A DNA stretch of 64,000 nucleotides from NCBI RefSeq assembly GCF_004364865.1, contig NZ_SOAU01000001.1, positions 1,798,001 to 1,862,000 of the forward strand, given 5' to 3'. The notes beneath the pieces were generated by a model. That model had not been told where the DNA came from. It saw nothing but the letters and a program-made list of their open reading frames with translations, and ran no database searches. Numbering within the stretch: the stretch's first letter is position 1; each line of letters begins with the position of its first letter. Source of the DNA: Ilumatobacter fluminis (GTDB lineage Bacteria; Actinomycetota; Acidimicrobiia; Acidimicrobiales; Ilumatobacteraceae). This document shows positions 18,094-27,515 of the stretch, in pieces. The translations under genes and the position numbers were made by a program.

Positions 18094-19491
18094 ATGACGC
18101 TGCTCACCGCACTCGATCAGGAGCACGCTGACCCGGCGATCACGGTCGACGGCGCGACCGTGCATCTCAGCGAGCTGCGAACGCGAGCCGACCGGCTGGG
18201 AGGCGAGCTCATCGGGACCGACGCAGTCGCCATCCCGGGAGCGCCGACCCTCGACACGGTGATCGCCGTCGTCGCCGCGATTCGGGCCGGCGTCGCTGCC
18301 GTGCCGGTCCCGATCGACGCCGGTCCGGTCGAACGGGGGCACATCCTCCGCGACTCCGGAGCCACCCTCCTGATCGGCGACCCGGACTGGCCGGAGGTCG
18401 ACCTCCCGCGTGTGCGTCCGACAGCGGACCGAGGGGCGCAGGCGGGCTCGTCGCTGCCGGGGACGATCACCGACGACGCCACGGCGCTGATCATGTACAC
18501 GTCCGGCACGACCGGCCTCCCGAAGGGCGTCGTGATCCCTCGGCGAGCCGTCGCCGCCGGCCTCGACGGTCTCGCCGACGCGTGGGGCTGGACGCCCGAC
18601 GACCACCTCGTGCACGGGCTTCCGCTGTTCCACGTGCACGGATTGGTGCTCGGCGTGCTCGGGGCACTGCGAGTCGGCTGTCGGCTGACGCACACCGGCC
18701 GACCGTTCCCGGATCGCTATGCGGCGGCGGACGGATCGATGTACTTCGGGGTGCCGACGGTGTGGCACCGAGTGGTGTCGTCGCCCGACGACGCTGCGGC
18801 GCTGTCGGGTGCACGTCTGCTGGTGTCGGGCAGCGCGCCGCTGTCCGTGCCGGTCTTCGACGACATCCGAAGCCTGACCGGGCACGAGCCGATCGAGCGC
18901 TACGGGATGACCGAGACGATGATCACCCTGTCGACACGCCACGACGGCGAGCGCCGCCCCGGTTGGGTGGGCGTGCCCATCGCCGGGGTCGAAACCAGGC
19001 TGCGCGCCGACGACGGCGCCGACGTTCCGCACGACGGTGAGACGATCGGCGGGTTGCAGGTGCGGGGCACCACCCTGTTCGACGAGTACCTGAACCGCCC
19101 TGATGCGACGGCCGAGGCCATGACCGACGACGGTTGGTTCGTCACCGGCGACGCCGTGGTGATCGACCCCGGCGGGTTCCACCGCATCGTCGGCCGGACG
19201 TCGATCGACATCATCAAGAGCGGTGGCTACAAGGTGGGCGCCGGTGAGATCGAGACGGCGCTGCTCGCTCATCCAGCCGTCGACGAGTGCGCCGTCGTCG
19301 GCGTGCCCGACGACGACCTGGGTGAACGCATCGTGGCGTACGTGGTCGGAGCGCCGGTCGACCCGACCGAACTCATCGATCTGGTCGCCGGATCGCTGTC
19401 GGTCCACAAACGCCCACGCGAGATCCGCCGCGTCGAGGAGTTGCCGCGAAACGCGATGGGGAAGATCCAGAAGCACGCCCTGCGGGGTTGA
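18094..19491 (+). CDS. Acyl-CoA synthetase (AMP-forming), MatB-like
   Basis: Adenylate-forming ligase of 465 residues that would activate a carboxylic acid to its CoA thioester. The motifs are in order: P-loop YTSGTTGLPKGVVIP near 134, HGLPLFHVHGL, ERYGMTETMITLS near 267, the hinge region DGWFVTGDAVV, IVGRTSIDIIKSGGYKVGAGEIE and the catalytic Lys in AMGKIQKH near 454. The short length, RYGMTET and SGGYKVGAGEIE resemble malonyl-CoA synthetase (MatB) more than long-chain or phenylacetate ligases. It is not PaaK despite sitting near paa genes. ATG 18094 is the only start at the domain edge. Confidence 0.85.
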   Translation: MTLLTALDQEHADPAITVDGATVHLSELRTRADRLGGELIGTDAVAIPGAPTLDTVIAVVAAIRAGVAAVPVPIDAGPVERGHILRDSGATLLIGDPDWPEVDLPRVRPTADRGAQAGSSLPGTITDDATALIMYTSGTTGLPKGVVIPRRAVAAGLDGLADAWGWTPDDHLVHGLPLFHVHGLVLGVLGALRVGCRLTHTGRPFPDRYAAADGSMYFGVPTVWHRVVSSPDDAAALSGARLLVSGSAPLSVPVFDDIRSLTGHEPIERYGMTETMITLSTRHDGERRPGWVGVPIAGVETRLRADDGADVPHDGETIGGLQVRGTTLFDEYLNRPDATAEAMTDDGWFVTGDAVVIDPGGFHRIVGRTSIDIIKSGGYKVGAGEIETALLAHPAVDECAVVGVPDDDLGERIVAYVVGAPVDPTELIDLVAGSLSVHKRPREIRRVEELPRNAMGKIQKHALRG

Positions 19492-19508
19492 CGCCGGTTC
19501 GGCGTCGA

Positions 19509-20987
19509 TCAACGTCGGCGTGCGCGGGCGGCCGCCCGCGCGTCGTCGATCGCATGGCGTGCGGCCTCGTCGGGGTCGACGCCGCCGACGTCGGTGTCGG
19601 CGGAGACGTCGGTTCGGCCATCGGCCACGGCCCGGGCGATCACGACCGCCTCGTCGTGGAAACCGTGGTTCGCCAAGACCTCGGCGCGATGCAGCAATCG
19701 CAGGTCGAGTGGCGTCTGTTCGGCGGCGGCGTGCGCTGGTCGACTCGTCCGCACGATGTGGACGACGGCTGCGCCGGCGAGGAAGCCGGCGAGCACGAGC
19801 ACCCCGACCCAGCTGTCGACACGGATCGCGACGGCGAGGCAGGCGGCGAGCACCCAGGCGAGTTCGAGTCGGGTTTCGATCCGCGCATAGGCGCCGGCGG
19901 TTCGAGCATCGGGCGCCTGGGCCTGGATCGTCGCGTCGAGGGCTCGCCGTCCGATGCTGACCGAGGCACCCAGCACGACGATCGTCACCAACAGGGTGGC
20001 GCGGCCGAAGAAGAGGCCGCCGATCGCCGCTGCGGTCGCAGCGGCGATCAACACGACGGTGAACATCGTTCGTTCGGGACGACGGCGACGCAGGACCGGG
20101 GCCAAGAACGTCCCGACGAAGGCCCCGACCGAGTTGCCGGCGATGATCGCACCGAGGACCCAGGCCGGCTCGCCCGCCGATCGCAACGAGAAGCCGAACT
20201 GGAAGAGCGCAAAGCCGGCGGCGGCACGCAACGCCATCATGTCGGCGACCGCGTCGCTGACGTCGGGCTGGTCGAGTTCGACGAGCGCGACCTGTTCGGC
20301 AGCGCGCGACGGGGCGTTGATCCGGCCGACCCGGACGGTGAGCAGGGCACCGGCGACGTGCACCACGGCAGCGAGGACGAGTGTCGCCTCGGCGGAGGCC
20401 ACCGTGAACAGGGCCAATGCGGCCGACGCCGACAACGCCCCCGTGATGGTTGCCGTGCGGGAGATCCGTGCGTTGGCGTCGACGAGCTGGTCGGCATCGT
20501 CGACGAGGGCGGGAACCGCCGCGTTCCGGACGATCGAGTAGGCCTTCGACGTCACGAGCGAGGCGAACACCAGTGGGAACAGGGCGAGAGTCCGGAGCTG
20601 TTGGGCGATCGCGAGCGCGAGCGCCGCGCGCACGACGAAGGTGACGATGATCGTGGCCGACAACCCGCCTCGGACACGCCGGACGACCGGATCGAGGAAC
20701 GGGGCGACCAGGAGGAACGGCGCCAGGGTCAACGTGAGGAACAGCAACACCCGCGGCCGCGCTGCGTCCGGCGACACCGAGAAGAAGATCGAGCCGGCCA
20801 GCGACACCACGAAACACGACTCGGCCGCGCTGTGCACGCTGTGCACCCGGGTGAGCGCTGCGATGTGCCCGGTCCCGAACAGCCACCGGTCGACGCGCCG
20901 GAACGGGGACGCCCGCGTCGGCGTCGGTGCGGCGGCGTCGGGGCCGTCGCCGCCCTCCGCCGTCGCCGTCGACTCCGGGGTCGTCAC
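19509..20987 (-). CDS. Twelve-helix membrane transporter, MFS-like
   Basis: Integral membrane protein of 492 residues with an MFS-like two-halves layout of about twelve helices and a soluble C-terminal tail of about 85 residues (LDLRLLHRAEVLANHG onward). It lacks textbook MFS signatures, though DPVVRRVRGGL sits at the loop 2-3 position and VLRRRRPERTMF at the start of the second half. It begins at GTG 20987, overlapping the stop of the upstream lipoprotein gene (GTGA, 4 nt), which fixes the start and implies joint expression. The substrate is unknown. Confidence 0.75.
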   Translation of the reverse strand: MTTPESTATAEGGDGPDAAAPTPTRASPFRRVDRWLFGTGHIAALTRVHSVHSAAESCFVVSLAGSIFFSVSPDAARPRVLLFLTLTLAPFLLVAPFLDPVVRRVRGGLSATIIVTFVVRAALALAIAQQLRTLALFPLVFASLVTSKAYSIVRNAAVPALVDDADQLVDANARISRTATITGALSASAALALFTVASAEATLVLAAVVHVAGALLTVRVGRINAPSRAAEQVALVELDQPDVSDAVADMMALRAAAGFALFQFGFSLRSAGEPAWVLGAIIAGNSVGAFVGTFLAPVLRRRRPERTMFTVVLIAAATAAAIGGLFFGRATLLVTIVVLGASVSIGRRALDATIQAQAPDARTAGAYARIETRLELAWVLAACLAVAIRVDSWVGVLVLAGFLAGAAVVHIVRTSRPAHAAAEQTPLDLRLLHRAEVLANHGFHDEAVVIARAVADGRTDVSADTDVGGVDPDEAARHAIDDARAAARARRR

Positions 20988-21496
20988 GGCGAGACCGGCG
21001 GGACCAGGAGTTCGGCGTCGAGCTCTTCGGACTCGACGACGGTGACGTCGTCGTGCACGTCGAGTCGCACCTGCCAGGCGATCGGTTCGTCGTCGGGTTC
21101 GCTCGCCTCGACCCGGAGTGTGATCAGGTCGGCCTGAGCGTCGACGACCGGCGTACCGACGGCCACGAGCCAACCGTCGTCCGGGCCGGCCATGGCACCG
21201 TCGTCGGTGTCGACCGCCGCCTCGATGTCGTCGACGAACCGGACGTCGACATCGGCTTCGAGTTCGCCGATCACCTCCACCTGGGTCTCGAGGTCGAGGG
21301 GGTCGCTGTTCATGTCGGCGACATAAACGATCGGCCGCTCCTCATCGGCGCCCGGCGGAGCGATGTCGAGATGCCGGATGACCGCGACGTACACCGATGC
21401 GGCCGACGGCACGTCGTCGTTCGGATCGCTCGATTCGCAGGCGGCGCACGCGACGAGGGCGAGGAGCGCCACCGACCGGGCGACTGCGCGTGTCAT
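20984..21496 (-). CDS. Predicted lipoprotein of unknown function
   Basis: Exported 170-residue protein. MTRAVARSVALLALVACAACES is a lipoprotein signal with Cys near residue 20; the mature part is acidic (ESSDPNDD) and shows no domain I recognise. It contains PIVYVADMNSDPLDLETQ and repeated acidic beta-like segments. It is cotranslated with the downstream MFS-like transporter, so it may be an accessory lipoprotein of that carrier. The upstream in-frame start at 21532 would put arginines before the signal and is less likely. Confidence 0.7.
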   Translation of the reverse strand: MTRAVARSVALLALVACAACESSDPNDDVPSAASVYVAVIRHLDIAPPGADEERPIVYVADMNSDPLDLETQVEVIGELEADVDVRFVDDIEAAVDTDDGAMAGPDDGWLVAVGTPVVDAQADLITLRVEASEPDDEPIAWQVRLDVHDDVTVVESEELDAELLVPPVSP

Positions 21497-21560
21497 GAGC
21501 AGCAGTGTTTCACGTCGCCGGCACCGTCGCACGGCGTTCGTCGACCGCGCTCGGGCGCGG

Positions 21561-21566
21561 TACCGT
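21561..21566 (+). promoter_or_regulatory. Leaderless -10 hexamer of the panE-like gene
   Basis: TACCGT seven nt before the GTG start at 21574, with no ribosome site between. It fixes the start of the reductase gene at GTG rather than the upstream in-frame codon at 21505. Confidence 0.5.
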
Positions 21567-21573
21567 CGACCGG

Positions 21574-22515
21574 GTGAACGTCGTCGTCATCGGTGCCGGA
21601 TCGTTGGGGTCGGCCATCGGTGGGACCCTTTCGCTCGCCGGCCACCGTGTCCTCCTGGTGACCCGGAACGAAGCGCACGTCGCGGCCATCCGTGCCGAGG
21701 GCTTGCGGCTCGACGACGGTGACACGGTGCGGACGGTGGCCGTCGATGTCGACACCGGGTACGCGGGCCACGACCTCGCCGATCTGGCGATCGTGCTGGT
21801 CAAGTCGTTCGACACCGAGGCCGCGATCCGTGCCGCACGACCGGTGATCGGCGAACGCACGACGGTCCTCACCCTCCAGAACGGTGTCGGCTGCGAGGAG
21901 CTCATCGCAGACGTCGTCGGTGCCGAGCCCGTCGTCGCCGGCCGGACCTTCGTCGGTGGCCGAATCGTCGAGCCGGGTCTCGTCGAGTACGGCATCGCCG
22001 GGCGGCGGACGACGATCGGCGAACTCGACGGTCGCCGGTCGGAGCGGATCGAGCACATCGCCGACATGTTCGGCGACGCCGGCATGCAGACCGACGTGTC
22101 GGACGACATCCGATCGATGATGTGGGAGAAGTTGTTCGTCAATGTCGCAACCGGGGCGTGGAGCGCCCTGACTCGGCTCCCGTACGGCGAGCTGTCGGTG
22201 CACCCCGACGTCGAGCCGATGGCGATCGCCACGGTGGCCGAGGCGATGGCCGTCGCCCGAGCGCTCGACGTCGCGGTGTCGACCACCGATCCGGCCGAAC
22301 CGTGGCGACGTGCGTGGGACGGTCTGCCGTACGGGTTCCAGGCATCCATGCTCCAGAGCGTGATGAAGGGCAGCCGCACGGAGGTGGATGTCATGCACGG
22401 TGCGGTTTGCCGCGGTGGGCGCGAGACCGGTGTGCCGACGCCGATCAACGACACGTTGTGGGCCGCCGTCCGCGGACTCGAGCGGCACCTGACGCTCGCC
22501 GACGACACGACCTGA
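21574..22515 (+). CDS. panE: Ketopantoate reductase family protein (PanE/ApbA)
   Basis: NADPH-dependent 2-dehydropantoate 2-reductase family, the step to pantoate in CoA synthesis. The 313 residues open with the dinucleotide-binding VNVVVIGAGSLGSAIGG. LQNGVGCEELIADVVG, GRTFVGGRIVEPGLV, the catalytic Lys region MMWEKLFVNVATG, and TEVDVMHGAVCRGG near the end are family blocks. Several actinobacterial paralogues are catabolic and act on other 2-oxoacids, so the exact role is less sure than the family. The GTG start is supported by the hexamer at 21561. Confidence 0.85.
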   Translation: MNVVVIGAGSLGSAIGGTLSLAGHRVLLVTRNEAHVAAIRAEGLRLDDGDTVRTVAVDVDTGYAGHDLADLAIVLVKSFDTEAAIRAARPVIGERTTVLTLQNGVGCEELIADVVGAEPVVAGRTFVGGRIVEPGLVEYGIAGRRTTIGELDGRRSERIEHIADMFGDAGMQTDVSDDIRSMMWEKLFVNVATGAWSALTRLPYGELSVHPDVEPMAIATVAEAMAVARALDVAVSTTDPAEPWRRAWDGLPYGFQASMLQSVMKGSRTEVDVMHGAVCRGGRETGVPTPINDTLWAAVRGLERHLTLADDTT

Positions 22516-22622
22516 CGACACGACCTGGCGACGAGATCCGACGAGGGACCAACTGCCCTGGTGGCCCGCCGGGGTTTGCGCGAACAATCGGGAGAACAAC
22601 CGCCGATGGAGGAGGTGCTGCC

Positions 22623-23012
22623 ATGGTGTTCGAAGAATCGATCGTCGTCGACGGACCGTTCGACGAGGTGCTGGCGAAGGTCAAGACCGAGTTCGCAGCG
22701 GTCGGATTCGGCACCCTGACCGAGGTCGATCTGCAGCAGACGCTGCACGACAAGATCGGCAAGGAGATGAACCGATACGTCATCGTCGGCGCCTGCAACC
22801 CCGACCTGGCGGCCGCCGCGCTCGACGCCGAGCCGCTCATCGGAGTGCTCCTGCCGTGCAACGTCATCGTGCGCGAGGTCGACGGTCAGGTCGCCGTCGA
22901 CTCGATGGACCCGGGTCTGATGGCGACGATGACGGGCGAGGCGTCGGTCGAGCCCGTCGCCGCCGCCGCTCGCGAGCTGATCAACGAGGCGCTGCAACGG
23001 ATCGCAGCCTGA
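22623..23012 (+). CDS. DUF302 domain protein
   Basis: A 129-residue protein of the DUF302 family: FDEVLAKVKTEFAAVGFGTLTEVD, then KIGKEMNRYVIVGACNPDLA, LLPCNVIVREVDGQVAVDSM and a short C-terminal helix. The family folds as a small alpha/beta unit; its role is not established, with suggested ligand or metal binding. A strong ribosome site GGAGGAGG lies 7 nt before ATG 22623. No operon partner is evident. Confidence 0.88.
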   Translation: MVFEESIVVDGPFDEVLAKVKTEFAAVGFGTLTEVDLQQTLHDKIGKEMNRYVIVGACNPDLAAAALDAEPLIGVLLPCNVIVREVDGQVAVDSMDPGLMATMTGEASVEPVAAAARELINEALQRIAA

Positions 23013-23144
23013 CGGGAACCACCGAACACCTCCGACGATCGCAATCGCTTCGCGTCGCATGGGGGAGGCAGGGGTCGGGTGCCGACGCGGACGGTGGACC
23101 GCATCGGACCCGGCCCCGTTCGCGCCCGTGATTGACTGGCCGTC

Positions 23145-23762
23145 ATGAACGTCATCACGGGCGACGACGGCGTCGCACGCTGCAGCTGGGGCGCAGAGCC
23201 CGCCGACTATCTCGACTACCACGACCACGAATGGGGGGTCGGCGTGGCCGACGACACCCGACTCTTCGAGAAGATCTGCCTCGAGGGATTCCAGTCGGGG
23301 CTCTCGTGGCTGACGATCCTCCGCAAGCGCGACAACTTCCGTGCCGGATTCGCCGGATTCGACATCGAGCAGGTCGCCGCGTTCGGTGAGGGCGACGTCG
23401 AGCGGCTGCTCGCCGACGCCGGCATCGTGCGTCATCAGGGCAAGATCCGGTCGACGATCAACAACGCGCAGCGCGCCCTCGAGCTGATCGACGAACACGG
23501 CTCGCTCGCCGCCTTCTTCTGGCCCCACGCCACCTTCCTCGACGAGCCGGTCACCGAGGTGCCGGCGACCACCGACACGTCGACGATGCTGTCGAAGCAG
23601 CTGAAGAAGCGAGGCTGGTCGTTCGTCGGGCCGACCACGATGTACGCCTTCATGCAGGCGATGGGTGTCGTCAACGACCACATGGCCGGCTGCGACTGTT
23701 GGGAGTCGGCCGAACGGTCCCGCCGCGCGGTGGCCGCCGGCGTCGGCGTCACCGTGCCCTGA
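23145..23762 (+). CDS. tag: DNA-3-methyladenine glycosylase I
   Basis: Base-excision repair enzyme removing 3-methyladenine from DNA. The 205 residues contain CSWGAEPADYLDYHDHEWG near the N-terminus (Tag zinc and base-pocket residues), LFEKICLEGFQSGLSWLTIL, the helix-hairpin-helix region, GWSFVGPTTMYAFMQAMGVVNDH, and the zinc-binding DHMAGCDCW at the end. All are family-defining. The start ATG 23145 gives normal length (about 190-205). Confidence 0.95.
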   Translation: MNVITGDDGVARCSWGAEPADYLDYHDHEWGVGVADDTRLFEKICLEGFQSGLSWLTILRKRDNFRAGFAGFDIEQVAAFGEGDVERLLADAGIVRHQGKIRSTINNAQRALELIDEHGSLAAFFWPHATFLDEPVTEVPATTDTSTMLSKQLKKRGWSFVGPTTMYAFMQAMGVVNDHMAGCDCWESAERSRRAVAAGVGVTVP

Positions 23763-23824
23763 GTCCGGCGTCGGGCGCGAGAGCACGACACGATGAGCAC
23801 GGTCCGGTGGCGCGAGAATCGTCC

Positions 23825-25036
23825 ATGGCCTACAACTCGACCGGGCTCGTCGTCCACGACGCCGACGCCCACATCATGGAAACGCCGACGTGGTTGTACG
23901 ACCACGCCGACCCGGCGATCCGGGATCGGATCGAGATCCTCAGCTATCCGGGCGGCAACGAACTCCAGCAGTCCGACGACCTGCTCGAGCGGCGTGACGA
24001 CCTGACCGCTGCGTTCGATCGCCTCGCCGACACGCACCGATCCGACGAGTACCGAGCGGTCGAGGCCGACGAGATCATGCTGCGCAAGAACTTCGCGGCG
24101 ACCGGCTCGTTCCTGGCCGACGATCGGCCACGCGCGCTCGACCTGCTCGGCTTCGCGAGCCAGCTGGTGTTCAACACCTTCCACAACTCGCGCCTGTTCG
24201 AGTGGGAGCACTCGGGCGACCGAGACCTGGCGATCGGTGCCGCCCGGGCCCACAACCGCGCGATGGCCGAGTTCTGCTCGGTCGATCAGCGTCTGCTCTC
24301 GACGATGTACGTGCCGCTCGCCTACATCGACGAGGCCGCCGAACTCGCCGCCGAGGCGATCGAGATGGGCGCCGGCGCCCTGCTGGTCGCATCGGGATGC
24401 CCGCCGAGCCACTCGCCGAGCCACGTCGGGCTCGACCGGGTCTGGGCTGCGGCACAGGAGGCGGGCGTGCCGATCGTGTTCCACGTCGGCGGTACCGGGC
24501 AGTTGCTCGACCCGCACTACTTCGACAACGGACTGCCGGTACCGCCCGACTTCCACGGCGGCGAGGAGAACTTCCGCTCCGTCGACTACATGGCCATCCC
24601 CGGCCCGCCGGCCCAAACGCTCGCGACGATGCTCTTCGACGGGGTGTTCGAACGGTTCCCGACGTTGCAGATCGGGGTGATCGAACAGGGTGCGATCTGG
24701 GTGCCGTCGTGGATGCGGCAGATGGAATCGGCGTTCGAGGCGTTCGCCCGCCACGAGGAACGGCTGCAGACGCTGTCGATGCGCCCGAGCGAGTACGTCC
24801 GCCGTCAGATGAAGTTCACGCCGTACCCGACCGAGGATGTCGGTTGGATCATCGATCAGGCGGGCGTCGAGACCGTGCTGTTCTCGAGCGACTATCCGCA
24901 CGTCGAGGGTGGGCGCCGTCCGATCGAGCGCTTCGAGCGGTCGATGGAGGGGTGCTCCGAGGCCGATCGCCACGCCTTCTATCACGACAACTTCGTCGAT
25001 CTGATGGGCGGGCGGGTTCCCGAACCGGTCGGCTGA
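23825..25036 (+). CDS. Amidohydrolase (Amidohydro_2, ACMSD-like)
   Basis: Metal-dependent hydrolase or decarboxylase of 403 residues. The DADAHIMETPTW motif near residue 12 (DxHxxE variant), FHVGGTGQLLDP, IEQGAIWVPSWMRQME and the terminal FSSDYPHVEG with the catalytic Asp, then FYHDNFVDLMG, mark the Amidohydro_2 family. Relatives decarboxylate or hydrolyse aromatic and ring-cleavage products; the substrate is unknown. ATG 23825 was taken because the domain starts there; an in-frame codon at 23699 lies within tag. Confidence 0.85.
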   Translation: MAYNSTGLVVHDADAHIMETPTWLYDHADPAIRDRIEILSYPGGNELQQSDDLLERRDDLTAAFDRLADTHRSDEYRAVEADEIMLRKNFAATGSFLADDRPRALDLLGFASQLVFNTFHNSRLFEWEHSGDRDLAIGAARAHNRAMAEFCSVDQRLLSTMYVPLAYIDEAAELAAEAIEMGAGALLVASGCPPSHSPSHVGLDRVWAAAQEAGVPIVFHVGGTGQLLDPHYFDNGLPVPPDFHGGEENFRSVDYMAIPGPPAQTLATMLFDGVFERFPTLQIGVIEQGAIWVPSWMRQMESAFEAFARHEERLQTLSMRPSEYVRRQMKFTPYPTEDVGWIIDQAGVETVLFSSDYPHVEGGRRPIERFERSMEGCSEADRHAFYHDNFVDLMGGRVPEPVG

Positions 25037-25051
25037 CCCGGGGCGCGCCGC

Positions 25052-25073
25052 CACCCCTCGGTGAGGAGGGGTG
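25052..25073. terminator. Hairpin between convergent genes
   Basis: Stem cacccctc (25052-25059) pairs with gaggggtg (25066-25073) across a 6-nt loop, 16 bp after the amidohydrolase stop. There is no T tract. The rest of the 25037-25250 gap, the longest in the window, shows nothing else. Confidence 0.45.
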
Positions 25074-25250
25074 ACACCGCTGGCGGCAGTCGACCGTTGC
25101 TGTCCCAGGTCGGAAGGGCACCGTGCCCGTCCGTGTCGCAGATCGGTCTGCCGACCGGTGTGCCGATTCTGTCCGGTGGCGGGTGGTCGGAGCAACGCAA
25201 TTGCGACGTTGCGTGAAGAATTCTTCTGGTTGGGTGCTCTGCGTGCTCGA

Positions 25251-25838
25251 TCAGTGGCGTGTCGTGGCGAACAGCGCCGCCGTCGCCATCTCGGACAGCA
25301 GGTCGAGCATCGCCTCGCGGGGGAGCCGGCCGCTGTGCGGTGTCGAGTTGATCAGTCCGAACGCAGCATGAACCGCAGCGAGCGTCGTGGCCGGGTCGAG
25401 CGACGGGTCGCGTTCGTGCAGCGCCGTGCGCCAGACCTCGACGTAGTCGTGCTGGATCGAGCGCACGCGCGCCTCGTCGTCGGGCCGGGCGTGGACGAGA
25501 TCGCGGAAGTGGACCGTGATCAGCGAGGGCTGGTCGACGGCGAACTCGGCGTGGAACCGGATCAGTCGCTCGACGACGTCTGTGCCCTCCGAAGCGACGG
25601 CTCGGCCACCCTCGAGGAGGTACTCGCTGATGTCGACGAGCATCTCGCCGAGCAGGGCTTCTTTTCCGTCGAAGTGGTGGTACAACGCCGGACCGCTCAC
25701 CCCGGCCGCTCGGCCGATGTCGTCGACCGTGACGTTCGCGAAGCCGTGCTCGGCGAACAGGTCGGCGGCGATCGCGATCAACTCGCGGCGTCGGGTGCTC
25801 GCGCCGCGTCCGGTCGGGGCGGGGCCGGTCGCCGTCAT
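25251..25838 (-). CDS. TetR-family repressor of the carboxylase operon
   Basis: TetR regulator of 195 residues: helix-turn-helix FANVTVDDIGRAAGVSGPALYHHFDGK split around residues 36-62, then an all-helical ligand domain. It is divergent from the acyl-CoA carboxylase genes, as regulators of branched-chain or acyl-CoA catabolism often are. A TAAGGT hexamer lies 8 nt before its ATG, within a 19-bp motif that also fronts the carboxylase and the acyl-CoA dehydrogenase, so autoregulation and control of both is a fair inference. The ligand is probably an acyl-CoA. Confidence 0.85.
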   Translation of the reverse strand: MTATGPAPTGRGASTRRRELIAIAADLFAEHGFANVTVDDIGRAAGVSGPALYHHFDGKEALLGEMLVDISEYLLEGGRAVASEGTDVVERLIRFHAEFAVDQPSLITVHFRDLVHARPDDEARVRSIQHDYVEVWRTALHERDPSLDPATTLAAVHAAFGLINSTPHSGRLPREAMLDLLSEMATAALFATTRH

Positions 25839-25845
25839 CGCATCC

Positions 25846-25914
25846 GACCTTAACCTCCGCTCAGGTGGCGGAAGCCGTTCGATCTCGACACGGTGCTTAG
25901 TCGGCGTTAAGGTC
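25846..25914. promoter_or_regulatory. Divergent TetR/carboxylase promoters with paired 19-bp motif
   Basis: Two inverted copies of a 19-bp motif: minus strand 25846-25864, plus strand 25896-25914 (CTTAGTCGGCGTTAAGGTC), matching at 14 of 19 bases. Each ends in TAAGGT, 8 nt from the TetR ATG and 6 nt from the carboxylase GTG. A copy matching the plus one at 16 of 19 bases stands before the acyl-CoA dehydrogenase at 31887. The motif may join a -10 element and an overlapping repressor site (outer CTTA and TAAG arms). Confidence 0.6.
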
Positions 25915-25919
25915 CCCTC

Positions 25920-27515
25920 GTGCCCGACTGGCCGGTGTTGACGACGACCTGCGACCCGAACGCCGACACGTTCGCCGCGAACCGATCACGCTTCGACGCA
26001 TTGATCGACGACCTGCGATCGGTCTCGGCGACCGCCCGACTCGGCGGCTCGGAGCGGTCACGCACCCGGCACGTCGAGCGGGGCAAGTTGCTCCCTCGCG
26101 ACCGGGTCGACGGCGTGCTCGACCCCGGCACCCCGTTCCTCGAGCTGTCGGGGCTGGCGGCGCACGACATGTACGGCGGTGACGCACCTGCGGCCGGCAT
26201 CATCACCGGCGTCGGTCAGGTGTCGGGCCGTCGGTGTGTGATCGTCGCCAACGACGCCACGGTCAAGGGCGGTACCTACTACCCGGTGACGGTCAAGAAG
26301 CACCTGCGGGCACAGGAGGTCGCCCTCCAGAACCACCTGCCGTGCATCTACCTCGTCGATTCCGGCGGCGCCTTCCTCCCCGAGCAGGATTCGGTGTTCC
26401 CCGACCGCGAGCACTTCGGGCGGATCTTCTACAACCAGGCGCAGATGTCGTCGAAGGGCATCGCCCAGATCGCCGCCGTGCTCGGCTCGTGCACGGCCGG
26501 CGGCGCGTACGTGCCGGCGATGTCGGACGAGGCGATCATCGTGCGCGACCAGGGCACGATCTTCCTCGGAGGGCCGCCGCTCGTGAAAGCGGCGACCGGT
26601 GAGGAGGTATCGGCCGAAGATCTGGGCGGCGGTTACGTGCACAGCCACGTGTCGGGCGTCGTCGATCACCTCGCCGAGGACGACCGCCACGCCCTCCAGA
26701 TCGTTCGCGACATCGTGGCCACACTGCCGCCGTCCGCCGCTCCGCCGTGGGAGATGCTCGCACCCGAACCGCCGGCGGTCGACCCGACGCAGCTCACCGG
26801 TGTCGTCTCCACCGACAGCCGCCACCCGTACGACGTGCGTGAGGTGATCGCCCGCGTCGTCGACGGTTCGCGCTTCAGCGAGTTCAAGGAGAACTACGGC
26901 AGCACGCTCGTCACCGGGTTTGCGCACATCTGGGGGCACCCGGTCGGCATCGTCGCCAACAACGGGATCCTGTTCGGTGAGTCCGCCCAGAAGGGCGCCC
27001 ACTTCATCGAGCTGTGCGACCGGCGCGGCATCCCGCTCGTCTTCCTCCAGAACATCTCCGGCTTCATGGTCGGACGCGACTACGAGAATGCCGGCATCGC
27101 GAAGCACGGCGCCAAGATGGTCACCGCGGTCGCCACGTGCCGGGTCCCGAAACTGACCGTCGTCATCGGCGGCTCGTTCGGCGCCGGCAACTACTCGATG
27201 TGCGGCCGGGCCTATTCACCTCGGTTCCTCTGGATGTGGCCGAACTCGCGCATCTCGGTGATGGGCGGCGAGCAGGCGGCGTCGGTGCTGGCGACCCTCC
27301 GCGGCGACTTCGAGTCGCCCGAGGCGGAGGAGGCGTTCAAGGCTCCGATCCGCGAGCAGTACGAACACCAGGGGCACCCCTACTACTCGACCGCCCGCCT
27401 TTGGGACGACGGCATCATCGAACCCGACCAGACCCGCGACGTGCTCGGCCTCGCCCTGTCGACCGTCGGTGGTGCCCCGCTCGACGACGTCGCCTGGGGC
27501 GTCTTCCGGATGTGA
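25920..27515 (+). CDS. mccB: Acyl-CoA carboxylase beta subunit (methylcrotonyl-CoA carboxylase-like)
   Basis: Carboxyltransferase subunit moving CO2 from carboxybiotin to an acyl-CoA. The 531 residues show [53 protein letters not shown] and [16 protein letters not shown], blocks characteristic of methylcrotonyl-CoA carboxylase beta rather than propionyl- or acetyl-CoA types. It corresponds to mycobacterial accD1 of leucine degradation. The start is GTG 25920, leaderless. It overlaps the alpha-subunit gene by one base (TGATG). The upstream divergent TetR gene probably regulates it. Confidence 0.92.
   Translation: MPDWPVLTTTCDPNADTFAANRSRFDALIDDLRSVSATARLGGSERSRTRHVERGKLLPRDRVDGVLDPGTPFLELSGLAAHDMYGGDAPAAGIITGVGQVSGRRCVIVANDATVKGGTYYPVTVKKHLRAQEVALQNHLPCIYLVDSGGAFLPEQDSVFPDREHFGRIFYNQAQMSSKGIAQIAAVLGSCTAGGAYVPAMSDEAIIVRDQGTIFLGGPPLVKAATGEEVSAEDLGGGYVHSHVSGVVDHLAEDDRHALQIVRDIVATLPPSAAPPWEMLAPEPPAVDPTQLTGVVSTDSRHPYDVREVIARVVDGSRFSEFKENYGSTLVTGFAHIWGHPVGIVANNGILFGESAQKGAHFIELCDRRGIPLVFLQNISGFMVGRDYENAGIAKHGAKMVTAVATCRVPKLTVVIGGSFGAGNYSMCGRAYSPRFLWMWPNSRISVMGGEQAASVLATLRGDFESPEAEEAFKAPIREQYEHQGHPYYSTARLWDDGIIEPDQTRDVLGLALSTVGGAPLDDVAWGVFRM

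Noticed and set aside
18094-19491. Ligase as PaaK (phenylacetate-CoA ligase)
   Set aside because: It is close to paa genes, but motifs (RYGMTET, SGGYKVGAGEIE, AMGKIQKH) and length fit the MatB-like group, and it is not in the paa operon.
17971-20886. 971-codon minus-strand open frame
   Set aside because: Antisense to the acyl-CoA ligase and out of phase within the MFS-like gene; the translation is Arg/Asp-rich low-complexity with no motif.
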